A stretch of 64,000 bases of DNA from CAVQCJ01 sp963711005 (GTDB taxonomy: Bacteria; Actinomycetota; Actinomycetes; Prado026). How positions within the stretch are numbered: position 1 is the first letter of the stretch; each line of letters starts with the position of its first letter. The stretch spans positions 124,001-188,000 of the forward strand of contig CAVQCJ010000006.1 of NCBI GenBank assembly GCA_963711005.1, in the 5' to 3' direction. Positions 27,527-35,577 of the stretch are shown here, piece by piece. The translations under genes were made by a program, and so were the position numbers. The notes under the pieces were generated by a model, which saw only the letters and a program-made list of their open reading frames with translations, was not told where the DNA came from and ran no database searches.

Positions 27527-27564
27527 GGAGAAGCCGATCCCGATCGCCGCCCCCGGAGGCAGCC

Positions 27565-28020
27565 GTGCCCGACCAGCCCGTCACCGAGCCGCCTCAGCCG
27601 TCGCGCCGGGCCGTGCTCGCCGCCGGTGCCGCGGCAGTGGGGGCCGTCACCCTGGCCGGGTGCGGCTCGGGCAGCGCTGGTGGTGGTGCTGGCGGCGCGG
27701 GCGGCGCGGGTGGTAGCCCGACCGCAGCGGCAGGGCCGGTGGTCCTGGCCCCGCTGGCCGGCGTCCCCGTCGGCGGCTCGGCCGCCAACGGTTCCGGCTC
27801 GATCGTCCTGGCCCAGCCGACCGCCGGTCAGGTCGTCGCGTTCAGCTCCCGCTGCACGCACATGGGCTGCGCGGTCGCGCCGGCCGGTGCGGAGTACCAC
27901 TGCCCGTGCCACGGGTCGGTGTACGACGCGTTCACCGGCGCCGTGAAGAGCGGTCCGGCTCCGCGCCCGCTGGACAAGGTCGCGGTCACGGTCGCCGGCG
28001 GGAACATCGTCGAGGCTTGA
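27565..28020 (+). CDS. Rieske [2Fe-2S] lipoprotein
   Basis: 151 residues. A twin-arginine stretch (SRRAVLAAG) and a lipobox LAGC (Cys33) indicate Tat export and lipid anchoring. A Gly/Ala linker precedes the Rieske fold with CTHMGC and CPCHGS, which ligate the cluster through two Cys and two His; a GPAPRPLDKVAV end is typical. GGAGG is 5 nt before the GTG. It is a small stand-alone electron-transfer protein rather than QcrA. The SigL-type promoter just upstream suggests it belongs to that regulon. Confidence 0.9.
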   Translation: MPDQPVTEPPQPSRRAVLAAGAAAVGAVTLAGCGSGSAGGGAGGAGGAGGSPTAAAGPVVLAPLAGVPVGGSAANGSGSIVLAQPTAGQVVAFSSRCTHMGCAVAPAGAEYHCPCHGSVYDAFTGAVKSGPAPRPLDKVAVTVAGGNIVEA

Positions 28021-28030
28021 CGCCGGGTGC

Positions 28031-28948
28031 TCAGCCCGTGCCGGCGCGGGCACGTCGGGCCCGGACCCACGCCGGCCCGGCCACTGCCAGCCGGCGACGG
28101 ACCGGCACGCGCGCCCGCCGCCGGAAGACTTCGTACCCGGACCGCTCCACCTGGTCCGCGATCCCGCAGTACAGGACGAGGGCGGCCTCGATGCACGGCC
28201 GGGAGGACGGCTCGAGCATCGCGATACCCGGGCGGGCCGCCTCGGCCAGCCGACGCACCCGGGCCACCTCGAACGCGAGCAACCGGCGTACCCGGTCGTC
28301 CACCACCCGCCGCTCGAGGTCCGCCCTGGTCAGCCCGAACCGGTCCAGGTCCTCCAGCGGCAGGTACAGCCTGCCCCGGTCGAGGTCCTCGCCCACGTCG
28401 CGGACGAAGTTGGCGAGCTGGAAGGCCAGCCCGAGGTCCTGCGCGGGTGCGTAGGCGGCGTCCGAGAGCGCACCGAGCACCGGGACCATCTGCAGCCCGA
28501 TCACGGCCGCGGACCCGTACACGTACCGCTGCAGGTCCGTCCACGTGGCGTACTCGGTGACCGTCAGGTCCATCGCCATCGATGCGAGGAACGCTTCGAA
28601 GTGCTCGAGCGGGATGTCCCAGCGCAGCACCGTGTCCACGACGGCCCGGCAGACGAGGTCCTCGCTGGCCCCGTCCTTGACGTCCGCGAGGAAACCGTCG
28701 CCCCAGCTGCTCAGCTGCTGCGACCTCTGCTCGGCGGTCAGTGTGGACGCCAGGTCGTCGACGATCTCGTCCGCGTAGCGGGCGAACCCGTACAGGGCGT
28801 GCACGTACGGACGCTTGGCCGGCGGGAGCAGCATCGTCGCCAGGTAGTACGTGCGTCCGTGCCCGGCGTGCAGGCGCCGGCAGACCTCGTACGAGGCGCG
28901 CAGCCCGGGATCGTCGATCCCGGCGGCGGTCAGCTCGGTTCCCCACAC
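28031..28948 (-). CDS. crtB: Phytoene synthase
   Basis: 305 residues. Both Asp-rich prenyl-binding motifs are present: YADEIVDDL and NFVRDVGEDLDRGRLYLP. RTYYLATMLLPPAKRPYVHALYGFAR is the typical start of the squalene/phytoene synthase fold. It joins two geranylgeranyl diphosphates to phytoene, the first committed carotenoid step. The GTG at 28948 was chosen because TAGGGT lies 7 nt upstream (leaderless); the frame runs further to 29044 without better support. It converges on the Rieske gene with a 10-bp gap. Confidence 0.9.
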   Translation of the reverse strand: MWGTELTAAGIDDPGLRASYEVCRRLHAGHGRTYYLATMLLPPAKRPYVHALYGFARYADEIVDDLASTLTAEQRSQQLSSWGDGFLADVKDGASEDLVCRAVVDTVLRWDIPLEHFEAFLASMAMDLTVTEYATWTDLQRYVYGSAAVIGLQMVPVLGALSDAAYAPAQDLGLAFQLANFVRDVGEDLDRGRLYLPLEDLDRFGLTRADLERRVVDDRVRRLLAFEVARVRRLAEAARPGIAMLEPSSRPCIEAALVLYCGIADQVERSGYEVFRRRARVPVRRRLAVAGPAWVRARRARAGTG

Positions 28949-28955
28949 CTGCGCC

Positions 28956-28961
28956 ACCCTA
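28956..28961 (-). promoter_or_regulatory. Putative -10 element of crtB
   Basis: TAGGGT on the minus strand, 7 nt before the GTG at 28948; implies leaderless translation and fixes the crtB start. Confidence 0.5.
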
Positions 28962-29042
28962 GGAGCGACCCCCTGCCGCCGCATGTCGGCGGCGTGCCAG
29001 GATGCGAGGCGTCCAGGCTCGAACGCCGCGGGAGGCGCGCCC

Positions 29043-29469
29043 ATGAGCAGCCCGGTGGATCGGCTCCTGACCGGCGCCAGCCACGGCGTCCTGCGTCACG
29101 ACGGCCCGCTCGAGGCCGAGAAGGCTGCCGACGACGCCGGGTGGCGCTACGTGCTGCTGGACAGCGCCCTGGTCGGCGAGCGCGAGGAGTTCCTGGACCG
29201 CTGCGCCGACGCGTTCGACCTGCCCAGACGGCTGGCCAGCAACTGGGAGGGCCTGGACGCCGGGCTGCGCGGCCTGGACTGGGACGAGCCGGCCGGCGTG
29301 CTGGTGGTCTGGCAAGGGCTGGGAGGAGCTCGCCGAAGCCGACCCGGACGGCTTCGACTGCGCGATCGAGGTGCTCCGGGACGCCTGCGTGGCGTGGAAG
29401 GACGACGAGGTCCCCGGCGCGGTGGTGCTGGTGGGTCCAGGACCGGAGACCGACCTGCCCGAGGTGTGA
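29043..29469 (+). CDS. Barstar-like (barnase inhibitor family) protein, one frameshift
   Basis: About 141 residues after repair. AADDAGWRYVLLDSALVGEREEFLDRCADAFDLP, then NWEGLDAGLRGLDW match the barstar fold, including the acidic helix that plugs a ribonuclease active site. An extra G near 29316 (GGCTGG read as GGGCTGG) shifts the last ~50 residues (WEELAEADPDGFDCAIEVLRDA). GGGAGG precedes the ATG. No ribonuclease gene is adjacent; the partner, if any, is elsewhere. Confidence 0.75.
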
Positions 29470-29479
29470 GCCCGGTCGA

Positions 29480-29498
29480 CCCGGCCGTTCGGGCCGGG
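29480..29498. terminator. Hairpin between convergent genes
   Basis: CCCGGCC, loop GTTCG, GGCCGGG: a perfect 7-bp stem in the 38-bp space between the barstar-like gene and the mannosyltransferase gene. It has no oligo-T tail on either strand, so it may act as a bidirectional terminator of the GC-hairpin type. Confidence 0.4.
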
Positions 29499-29507
29499 GG
29501 CCGGACT

Positions 29508-31187
29508 TCAGCTCGCGGGGAGGGCGTCCTTTGCCGGCCAGGACGGTTCCACCGGGTACGCGGTGGAGGGCTTGGCCTCCTCGAGCAGGACAGCTCGGGT
29601 GCGGCGCGAGCCGAGCAGCAGGGCGACGACGACGGCCACCGAGAGGAGCGTGACCGGGCCGTCCGCCAGGAAGATGTTGGTCGGGACGGTCGAGCCGGCG
29701 TTGGCCACGGCGAACACGGTGAAGCCGACGCTGGCCAGGACGGCGGCCCTGGTCCCGTTGCGGGTGAGTCCGGCGCCGGCCAGCACGACGAGTCCCCAGA
29801 GCAGGTACCACGTCTGCATGACCGGGCCGAGCAGCACCATGGTCAGCAAGGACAGGCCCAGGCCGCGTGCGGGGGATCGCCGGTGCCCGGTCAGCACCAG
29901 CCACGTCACCACGGCGACGGTGAGCACCGCGCCGATGTCCCGCCAGGCGTCCACCGCGCCGTCGACGCGGTACCCGAGCCCGACCGCGTCCAGCAGGTTC
30001 CCGGTGGTCATGCCCAGCGCCGTCGTCGGGGACAGCCAGGTGCGGACCTGACCGGGGGTGCCGAGCGTCGACAGCCACCCGAAGCTCAGTCCGGTGACCA
30101 GGTCCAGGACGACGAACACGCCGAGGGCGATCGCGGCGGAGGCCACCCACGCCCGGACGCGTCGCCAGAACGTGGACGACGGGCCGGCCCAGGCGATCCC
30201 GACGAACGGGAGACCGAGCAGAGCCGGCGCCTTCACCGCCCCGGCCAGGGAGACCAGCACCAGCGCGGCGATCGGCCGCTTCTCCATCGCCAGCGCGATC
30301 CCGGCGATGAGCAGCCCGACCATCAGGGCGTCGTTGTGGGCCGCGGAGACGAAGTGCAGGAAGATCAGCGGGTTGAGCAGGCCGATCCAGATGGCCTTCG
30401 CCTCGTCGACTCCGCAGGCCCGGGCCAGTCGCGGCAGGTAGATCGCGATGAGCACGATGCCGACGATCGCCAGCAGCCGGAACAGCAGCAGCGAGGTCAC
30501 CGCGGCGGCACCGGTGAGGTGGTAGACCCCCGAGGACAGTCCCAGCCACAGCGGTCCGTACGGCGCCGGCGAGGTCTTCCAGATCCAGTCGGCGCCGTCG
30601 GTGAAGTACGTGTCGAAGACGCCGGTGCCGTAGACGTACGGGTCGAGGCCGTGCGGCAGCAGCCGGCTCTGCGCGATGTAGCTGTAGACGTCGCGGCTGA
30701 ACAGCACCGGCGCGAGCGCGAGCGGCAGGCCCCACCACAGCGCGAGCCGGTTCAGCAGCCGCCCGTGGGTGACGTGCCTGGTGCGGATGGTGTGACCGAG
30801 CCGCAGCCACGCCTGCATGAGCAGTGCGACGCCGACGATCACGACGAGCTTGCCGATCAGCGTGTAGCCCGGGTTGGAGCGGATGGTGCCGAGCACGGGC
30901 AGGGTGCCGATCCCCGACGCCAGCGACACCCAGCCCGAGGCGAACGCCCCGAGCGCGATGAGCACCGACCCGGCCAGGCCCGACCAGGCGAACTGCCGCA
31001 GCAGGTCGGAGGCGTCCTCGACCGCGATGGGCCGGTCGTCACGGGGGGTCGCCGACGCAGCGCGGTCCGGCACCACGATCACCCGGTTGTCGTCGTCGCG
31101 GGCGAGGTCCGCCCGGTCGTCCGTCCCCTTGTACGGCTGGTCGTCGGCCCCGGTCCGGCGCCGAGGGCGGCGGACGGGCAAGGTCAC
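29508..31187 (-). CDS. Polyprenol-phosphate-mannose-dependent alpha-1,6-mannosyltransferase (MptA/MptB family)
   Basis: 559 residues with a ~70-residue basic/acidic cytoplasmic N-terminus and about 12-13 transmembrane helices. FSRDVYSYIAQSRLLPHGLDPY contains the acidic catalytic site and early-loop motif of GT-C enzymes in this family, and APYGPLWLGLS is equally conserved. These enzymes extend the mannan core of lipomannan from the outer face of the membrane. The place in gene order corresponds to mycobacterial mptA (Rv2174), as I recall. The GTG at 31187 has TACCCT 6 nt upstream. Confidence 0.87.
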   Translation of the reverse strand: MTLPVRRPRRRTGADDQPYKGTDDRADLARDDDNRVIVVPDRAASATPRDDRPIAVEDASDLLRQFAWSGLAGSVLIALGAFASGWVSLASGIGTLPVLGTIRSNPGYTLIGKLVVIVGVALLMQAWLRLGHTIRTRHVTHGRLLNRLALWWGLPLALAPVLFSRDVYSYIAQSRLLPHGLDPYVYGTGVFDTYFTDGADWIWKTSPAPYGPLWLGLSSGVYHLTGAAAVTSLLLFRLLAIVGIVLIAIYLPRLARACGVDEAKAIWIGLLNPLIFLHFVSAAHNDALMVGLLIAGIALAMEKRPIAALVLVSLAGAVKAPALLGLPFVGIAWAGPSSTFWRRVRAWVASAAIALGVFVVLDLVTGLSFGWLSTLGTPGQVRTWLSPTTALGMTTGNLLDAVGLGYRVDGAVDAWRDIGAVLTVAVVTWLVLTGHRRSPARGLGLSLLTMVLLGPVMQTWYLLWGLVVLAGAGLTRNGTRAAVLASVGFTVFAVANAGSTVPTNIFLADGPVTLLSVAVVVALLLGSRRTRAVLLEEAKPSTAYPVEPSWPAKDALPAS

Positions 31188-31193
31188 CGGCAC

Positions 31194-31199
31194 AGGGTA
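31194..31199 (-). promoter_or_regulatory. Putative -10 element of the mannosyltransferase gene
   Basis: TACCCT on the minus strand, 6 nt before the GTG at 31187; leaderless arrangement. Confidence 0.45.
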
Positions 31200-31247
31200 T
31201 CTGCCGGGACCGTCAGCGGGCACCGGCGATATCAGGTGCCGGGACGC

Positions 31248-32747
31248 TCACAGCCACGCGCGCGAGCGGTAGGCGCGGTCCGGGCCTGTCACCCGTTCGG
31301 CGGCCAGCCGGCCGCTGAGCAGCACCATCGGGACACCGACTCCGGGGGTGGTCCCGGACCCGGCGAAGACCACGTTCTCGCCCCACAGGTTCCGGGGCCG
31401 GAACGGACCCGTCTGGGCCAGCGTGTGCGCGGCCGAGAACGGGGCACCCCGCTCCATCCCACGGGCCTGCCAGTCCAGCGGGGTGGTGACCCGCTCGACC
31501 TCGACGCCGGCGCCGAAGCCGGTGTACCCGCGCTGCTCGAGCGTGCGCACCACCTCGTCGCGGTACCGCGGCCCCAGCGTTGTCCAGTCCAGGTCCGCGT
31601 CCAGGTTCGGGGTCGGCACCAGCACGTAGTAGACCTGCCGCCCGTCCGGCGCGAGGGTCGCGTCGCCTCGGGTCGGGTTGGTCACGAGCAACGAGGGGTC
31701 CGACATCAGCCGGCCCTCGTGCACGACTTCGTCGAAGACCCGTCGCCAGGCGGCGCCGAAGTGGATGTTGTGGTGCGCCGTCCGGCCGTACGTGGCCGTG
31801 GACCCGGCGAGCAGCAGGAAGCAGGACGGCGAGTAGCGCAGCCGGCGCACCGACCACGGCTCGCGGCCCAGCAGCGAGCGGTAGGCGACGGGCAGGTCCG
31901 GGTTGAGCACGACGGCGTCGCAGCCGATCCGCTCACCGTTCGTGGTGACCACCGCGGTCGCCCGTCGCCCGGACATCTCGACGCGTTCGACGGTGCAGCC
32001 GTACCGCACGTCGACGCCGTGCTTGACCGCCGCGCCCGCGAGCGCGGTGGGCACCGCGTGCATGCCGCCGCGCGGGAAGTAGACGCCCGCGACCGAGTCC
32101 ATGTACGCGATCACGGCGTACAGCGCGAGCGCGTCGTACGGGGACAGCCCCGCGTACATCGACTGGAACGAGAAGACCCGTCGCGTACGCGGGTCGTGCA
32201 GGTACCGGCCCACGGCGGGAGCCAGCCTGCGGAAGCCGCCGACGGCCGCGAGCCGGGCGAGCTGCGGCGTGAGCAGCCCGAGCGGGGAGTCGACGTTGCG
32301 GTCGATGAAGTGCCGCATCTCCAGGCGGTACAGCGTGCTGACGAACTCGACGTACCGCCGGTACCCGGCCGCCTCGGCGCCGCCGCACACGCGCGCGATC
32401 TCGGCGGCCATCGCGTCCACGTCGGTGTGCACGTCGAGCACCGAGCCGTCGGGGAAGAACGAGCGGTACGCCGGCTGCACCGGCTGCAGGTCCAGCCAGT
32501 CGTCGAGCTCTTCGCCGACGCAGGCCAGCGCATCGGCGATGAGGTCCGGCATGGTCAGCACCGTCGGCCCGGTGTCGAACCGGTACCCGCCGAGCTCGAG
32601 CAGCCCGTTGCGTCCGCCGGGAACCGGCTCACGCTCGAGCACGGTCACCTGCCGGCCGGTCGCGGCCAGCCGCAGGGCGGCGGACAGCCCGGCGAGCCCG
32701 GCGCCGACGACGACGACGCGGTCGGTGGGGCCTCTGACGGTCCGCAC
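31248..32747 (-). CDS. crtI: Phytoene desaturase
   Basis: 499 residues. VVVVGAGLAGLSAALRLAATG is the N-terminal FAD fold, PGGRNGLLELGGYRFDTGPTVLTMP is diagnostic for CrtI, and the C-terminus has the conserved NLWGENVVFAGSGTTPGVGVPMVLLSGRLAA. It introduces the double bonds that turn phytoene into lycopene at the membrane. GTG at 32747 follows the crtE stop by 11 nt, so crtE-crtI form an operon. Confidence 0.92.
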   Translation of the reverse strand: MRTVRGPTDRVVVVGAGLAGLSAALRLAATGRQVTVLEREPVPGGRNGLLELGGYRFDTGPTVLTMPDLIADALACVGEELDDWLDLQPVQPAYRSFFPDGSVLDVHTDVDAMAAEIARVCGGAEAAGYRRYVEFVSTLYRLEMRHFIDRNVDSPLGLLTPQLARLAAVGGFRRLAPAVGRYLHDPRTRRVFSFQSMYAGLSPYDALALYAVIAYMDSVAGVYFPRGGMHAVPTALAGAAVKHGVDVRYGCTVERVEMSGRRATAVVTTNGERIGCDAVVLNPDLPVAYRSLLGREPWSVRRLRYSPSCFLLLAGSTATYGRTAHHNIHFGAAWRRVFDEVVHEGRLMSDPSLLVTNPTRGDATLAPDGRQVYYVLVPTPNLDADLDWTTLGPRYRDEVVRTLEQRGYTGFGAGVEVERVTTPLDWQARGMERGAPFSAAHTLAQTGPFRPRNLWGENVVFAGSGTTPGVGVPMVLLSGRLAAERVTGPDRAYRSRAWL

Positions 32748-32758
32748 GGGTCGCGGCG

Positions 32759-33835
32759 TCAGACCGTGCGCACGGTGGCCGCGTGCGCCAGCTCGGCCAG
32801 CGCCCACGCGCCCGGCTCGGCCACCAGCCCGGGACCTGCCTGCTCCAGCGCGTCCAGCGCCTGTCCGGTCAGCCGGGCGATCAGGTCCTCGACCCGGACG
32901 AGCGCGCCGCTGGTGGTGATGACGGTGCGCAGGTCGTCGACGCCGGCCTCGTCCAGGCCCGGGTCGCCCAGCCGCGAGCGCAGCACCTCGGCGCCGGCCG
33001 GCGCGGCCTCCGCGAGGGCGAAGGCGACCAGCAGCGTGCGCTTACCCTCGCGCAGGTCGTCGCCGGCCGGCTTGCCGGTCTCGGCGGGGTCGCCGAACAC
33101 GCCGAGCACGTCGTCGCGCAGCTGGAACGCCTCGCCCAGCGGCAGGCCGTAGGCGCTGTACGCCTGGTGCAGGCCTGCGGCCCCGCCGGCCAGCGCCGCG
33201 CCCAGCTGGAGCGGGCGCTCGACGGTGTACTTGGCGCTCTTGTAGCGCAGCACCCGCATGGCGCCGTCGACCGAGCCCGCACCGGTCGCCTGCTCGAGCA
33301 GGTCGAGGTACTGCCCGGCCATGAGCTCGGTGCGCATCTCGTCGAAGACCGGTTTGGCCGAGCGCAGCGCCGCGTCCGCCATCCCCGAGCCGTACAGGAG
33401 CTCGTCGGCCCAGGACAGGCACAGGTCGCCGAGCAGGATCGCGCCGCCGGTCCCGAACGCGTCCGCCGGTCCCAGCCACCCTGCCGACCGGTGCAGCTGC
33501 GCGAAGCGGCGATGCGCAGCCGGCCGGCCGCGCCGGGTGTCCGAACCGTCCATGACGTCGTCGTGGATCAGTGCGCAGGCGTGCAGGAGCTCGAGCGAGG
33601 CCGCGGCCCGGACGATCTCGTCGCCGTCCGGTGCACCGGCTCCGCGCCATCCCCAGTAGCAGAACGCCGGCCGCAGCCGCTTCCCACCGGACAGCAGCCC
33701 CGAAAGGATCTCGACGAAGGGGTCCAGCTCGGGGGCGACGTCCCGCAGCCGCGCGGCCTGGATGGCCACGAACGCGTCCAGGGCCGTCTGCACGCGCGCG
33801 CCGAGGTCCTCGGCCTCCAGCGGGGAGGTCGTCAC
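32759..33835 (-). CDS. crtE: Polyprenyl (geranylgeranyl) diphosphate synthase
   Basis: 358 residues. The first Asp-rich motif is LIHDDVMDGSDTRRG and the second FQLRDDVLGVFGD; SGGKRLRP and HRRFAQLH also belong to the family. It condenses isopentenyl units to a C20 chain, the carotenoid precursor. The GTG at 33835 was chosen because TAGGCT lies 7 nt upstream; the frame continues to 33907 across the divergent metF promoter. The location corresponds to idsA2 of mycobacteria. It is followed by crtI. Confidence 0.9.
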   Translation of the reverse strand: MTTSPLEAEDLGARVQTALDAFVAIQAARLRDVAPELDPFVEILSGLLSGGKRLRPAFCYWGWRGAGAPDGDEIVRAAASLELLHACALIHDDVMDGSDTRRGRPAAHRRFAQLHRSAGWLGPADAFGTGGAILLGDLCLSWADELLYGSGMADAALRSAKPVFDEMRTELMAGQYLDLLEQATGAGSVDGAMRVLRYKSAKYTVERPLQLGAALAGGAAGLHQAYSAYGLPLGEAFQLRDDVLGVFGDPAETGKPAGDDLREGKRTLLVAFALAEAAPAGAEVLRSRLGDPGLDEAGVDDLRTVITTSGALVRVEDLIARLTGQALDALEQAGPGLVAEPGAWALAELAHAATVRTV

Positions 33836-33842
33836 GTCGACG

Positions 33843-33848
33843 AGCCTA
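33843..33848 (-). promoter_or_regulatory. Putative -10 element of crtE-crtI
   Basis: TAGGCT on the minus strand, 7 nt before the GTG at 33835, in the 70-bp region shared with metF. Confidence 0.5.
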
Positions 33849-33892
33849 CGGCCACGGCCGCGTCCCGGCAGGTCGGGAAAGGCCGGACCCGA

Positions 33893-33898
33893 CACAAT
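33893..33898 (+). promoter_or_regulatory. Putative -10 element of metF
   Basis: CACAAT lies 7 nt before the ATG at 33906; leaderless arrangement. If so, the alternative ATG at 33897 is inside the promoter and is excluded. Confidence 0.4.
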
Positions 33899-33905
33899 GG
33901 CCTGC

Positions 33906-34856
33906 ATGGCGCACCCGAGCGGGACCGGCCCGGCAGCGAACCCCGGCTCGGCCCGGTCCGTGGGTGACCTGCTGGCGCAGGGGCGCTGCTACTCGTTCGA
34001 GTTCTTCCCGCCCAAGACCGACGACGGCGAGCGGGCGCTGTGGCAGACGCTGCGCGAGCTGGAGCCGCTGGCCCCGGCGTTCGTCTCGGTGACCTACGGC
34101 GCGGGCGGCTCCGAGCGCGACCGCACGGTCCGGGTCACGGAGCGGATCGCCGCCGAGACCACGATGACCCCGGTCGGCCACCTCACCTGTGTGGGCTCGT
34201 CGGTCGCCGAGCTGCGCCAGGTGGTCGGCCAGTACGCGGCGGCCGGCGTGCGCAACATCCTGGCGCTGCGCGGCGACCCGCCGACGGGGCTGGGCACGGC
34301 GTGGACCCCGCATGTCGAGGGGCTGGAGCACGCGGACGAGCTGGTCCGGCTGGTGACCGGGCTGGGGGACTTCTGCGTCGGCGTCGCGGCATTCCCGCAG
34401 GGGCATCCGGAGTCGCCCGACCTGGAGACCGACGCGCTGCGGCTGGTCGGGAAGGCCGACGCCGGTGCGCAGTTCGCGGTCACGCAGTTCTTCTTCGACC
34501 CCGACGAGTACTTCCGGCTGCTCGAGCGCGTGCGGCGACACGGCTGCGACATCCCGGTGGTCCCCGGCATCATGCCGGTCACCAACTTCTCGCAGATCCG
34601 CCGCTTCGCCGAGCTGGCCGGCACACCGGTCCCGGTCCGGCTGGCCGAGCGACTGCAGAGGGTCGAGCACGACCCGGAGGCGGTGCGCGCGATCGGGGTC
34701 GAGGTGGCGACCGACCTGTGCCGGGCCCTGCTGGACGGTGGCGCACCCGGGCTGCACTTCTACACGTTGAACCGTTCGACGGCGACGCGCGAGGTGTACG
34801 GGCTGCTCGGCGCCGGCTCCGCGGAGTCTGCCGGCGCCGGCTCGCGGGTCGGCTGA
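33906..34856 (+). CDS. metF: Methylenetetrahydrofolate reductase
   Basis: 316 residues of the MetF TIM barrel. CYSFEFFPPKTDDGERAL at the start, VSVTYGAGGS, HLTCVGSS, NILALRGDPP and QFFFDPDEYFRL are the family motifs; FYTLNRS closes it. The FAD enzyme makes 5-methyltetrahydrofolate for methionine synthesis. It is divergent from crtE, as mycobacterial metF is from idsA2. The next gene starts 1 nt after the stop. Confidence 0.93.
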   Translation: MAHPSGTGPAANPGSARSVGDLLAQGRCYSFEFFPPKTDDGERALWQTLRELEPLAPAFVSVTYGAGGSERDRTVRVTERIAAETTMTPVGHLTCVGSSVAELRQVVGQYAAAGVRNILALRGDPPTGLGTAWTPHVEGLEHADELVRLVTGLGDFCVGVAAFPQGHPESPDLETDALRLVGKADAGAQFAVTQFFFDPDEYFRLLERVRRHGCDIPVVPGIMPVTNFSQIRRFAELAGTPVPVRLAERLQRVEHDPEAVRAIGVEVATDLCRALLDGGAPGLHFYTLNRSTATREVYGLLGAGSAESAGAGSRVG

Positions 34857-34857
34857 C

Positions 34858-35559
34858 ATGACGACCACGCGGGCGGAGTACTTCGCGCGCTGGTCGGCCT
34901 CGCACGGCGGGTACGACCCGACGTCGTCCCCGTTCGTGTCCGGCTGGCTGGCGTTCGTGCACGCGTGCGCGCGTCCGCTGGTCGCGCTGCACGTCGCACC
35001 GGCCGCCGTCACCGTGCTGGGGCTCGCGCTGGCCGCGGGCGCGGTACCGGCCGCGGTCGCCGGCGGCGGGTGGCTGTTCCTGGCGTGCCTGCTCGTGGTC
35101 GCGTCCGGGCTGGTCGACAGCCTGGACGGTGCGGTCGCGGTGATGAGCGGCCGAGCCGGCGCCGTCGGCTACGTCCTGGACTCGGTGGTCGACCGGCTCA
35201 GCGACCTGCTGTACCTGGTCGTGCTGTGGCAGGTCGGGGCGCCCGCCGGCGTGTGCGTCGTGGCGGGTGCGCTGATGTTCGTGCACGAGTACCTGCGGGC
35301 CCGGGCAACCGCGGCCGGCATGGCGGAGATCGGCGTGGTCACGGTGTGGGAGCGCCCGACCCGCGTCGTCGTCACCGCGGTGGCGCTGCTCGGCGCCGCG
35401 CTGTTCCGCGACACGGTCCTGTGGTCGGGTCCCGGAGACCAGCGCTGGGCCACCGTTGCCGCCTGGGGATGGGTCGTCCTCGGCACGGTCGGGTTCGTCC
35501 AGCTGTCGGTCGTGGTGGCCCGACGGCTGGCCGGTCGCGGGCCAGTGGCGCCGGGCTGA
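34858..35559 (+). CDS. CDP-alcohol phosphatidyltransferase family membrane protein
   Basis: 233 residues with about six transmembrane helices. The active-site pattern is present as DSLDGAVAVMSGRAG...LDSVVDR: all four metal-binding Asp are there, but the usual Ala-Arg after DGxx is Ala-Val. The family joins an alcohol such as glycerol-phosphate or inositol to a CDP-activated lipid or sugar. An Arg-to-Val change in the motif is unusual and may reflect a different acceptor. It follows metF by one base and is probably co-transcribed. Confidence 0.85.
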   Translation: MTTTRAEYFARWSASHGGYDPTSSPFVSGWLAFVHACARPLVALHVAPAAVTVLGLALAAGAVPAAVAGGGWLFLACLLVVASGLVDSLDGAVAVMSGRAGAVGYVLDSVVDRLSDLLYLVVLWQVGAPAGVCVVAGALMFVHEYLRARATAAGMAEIGVVTVWERPTRVVVTAVALLGAALFRDTVLWSGPGDQRWATVAAWGWVVLGTVGFVQLSVVVARRLAGRGPVAPG

Positions 35560-35577
35560 GTCGCGGACCGCGCGACG

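Noticed and set aside
28851..33152. A 1433-codon plus-strand open frame
   Set aside because: Its middle and end are antisense to the mannosyltransferase, crtI and crtE genes, with Arg/Gly/Pro-rich translation and no family signal. Only the first part (from 29043) is real, as the barstar-like gene.
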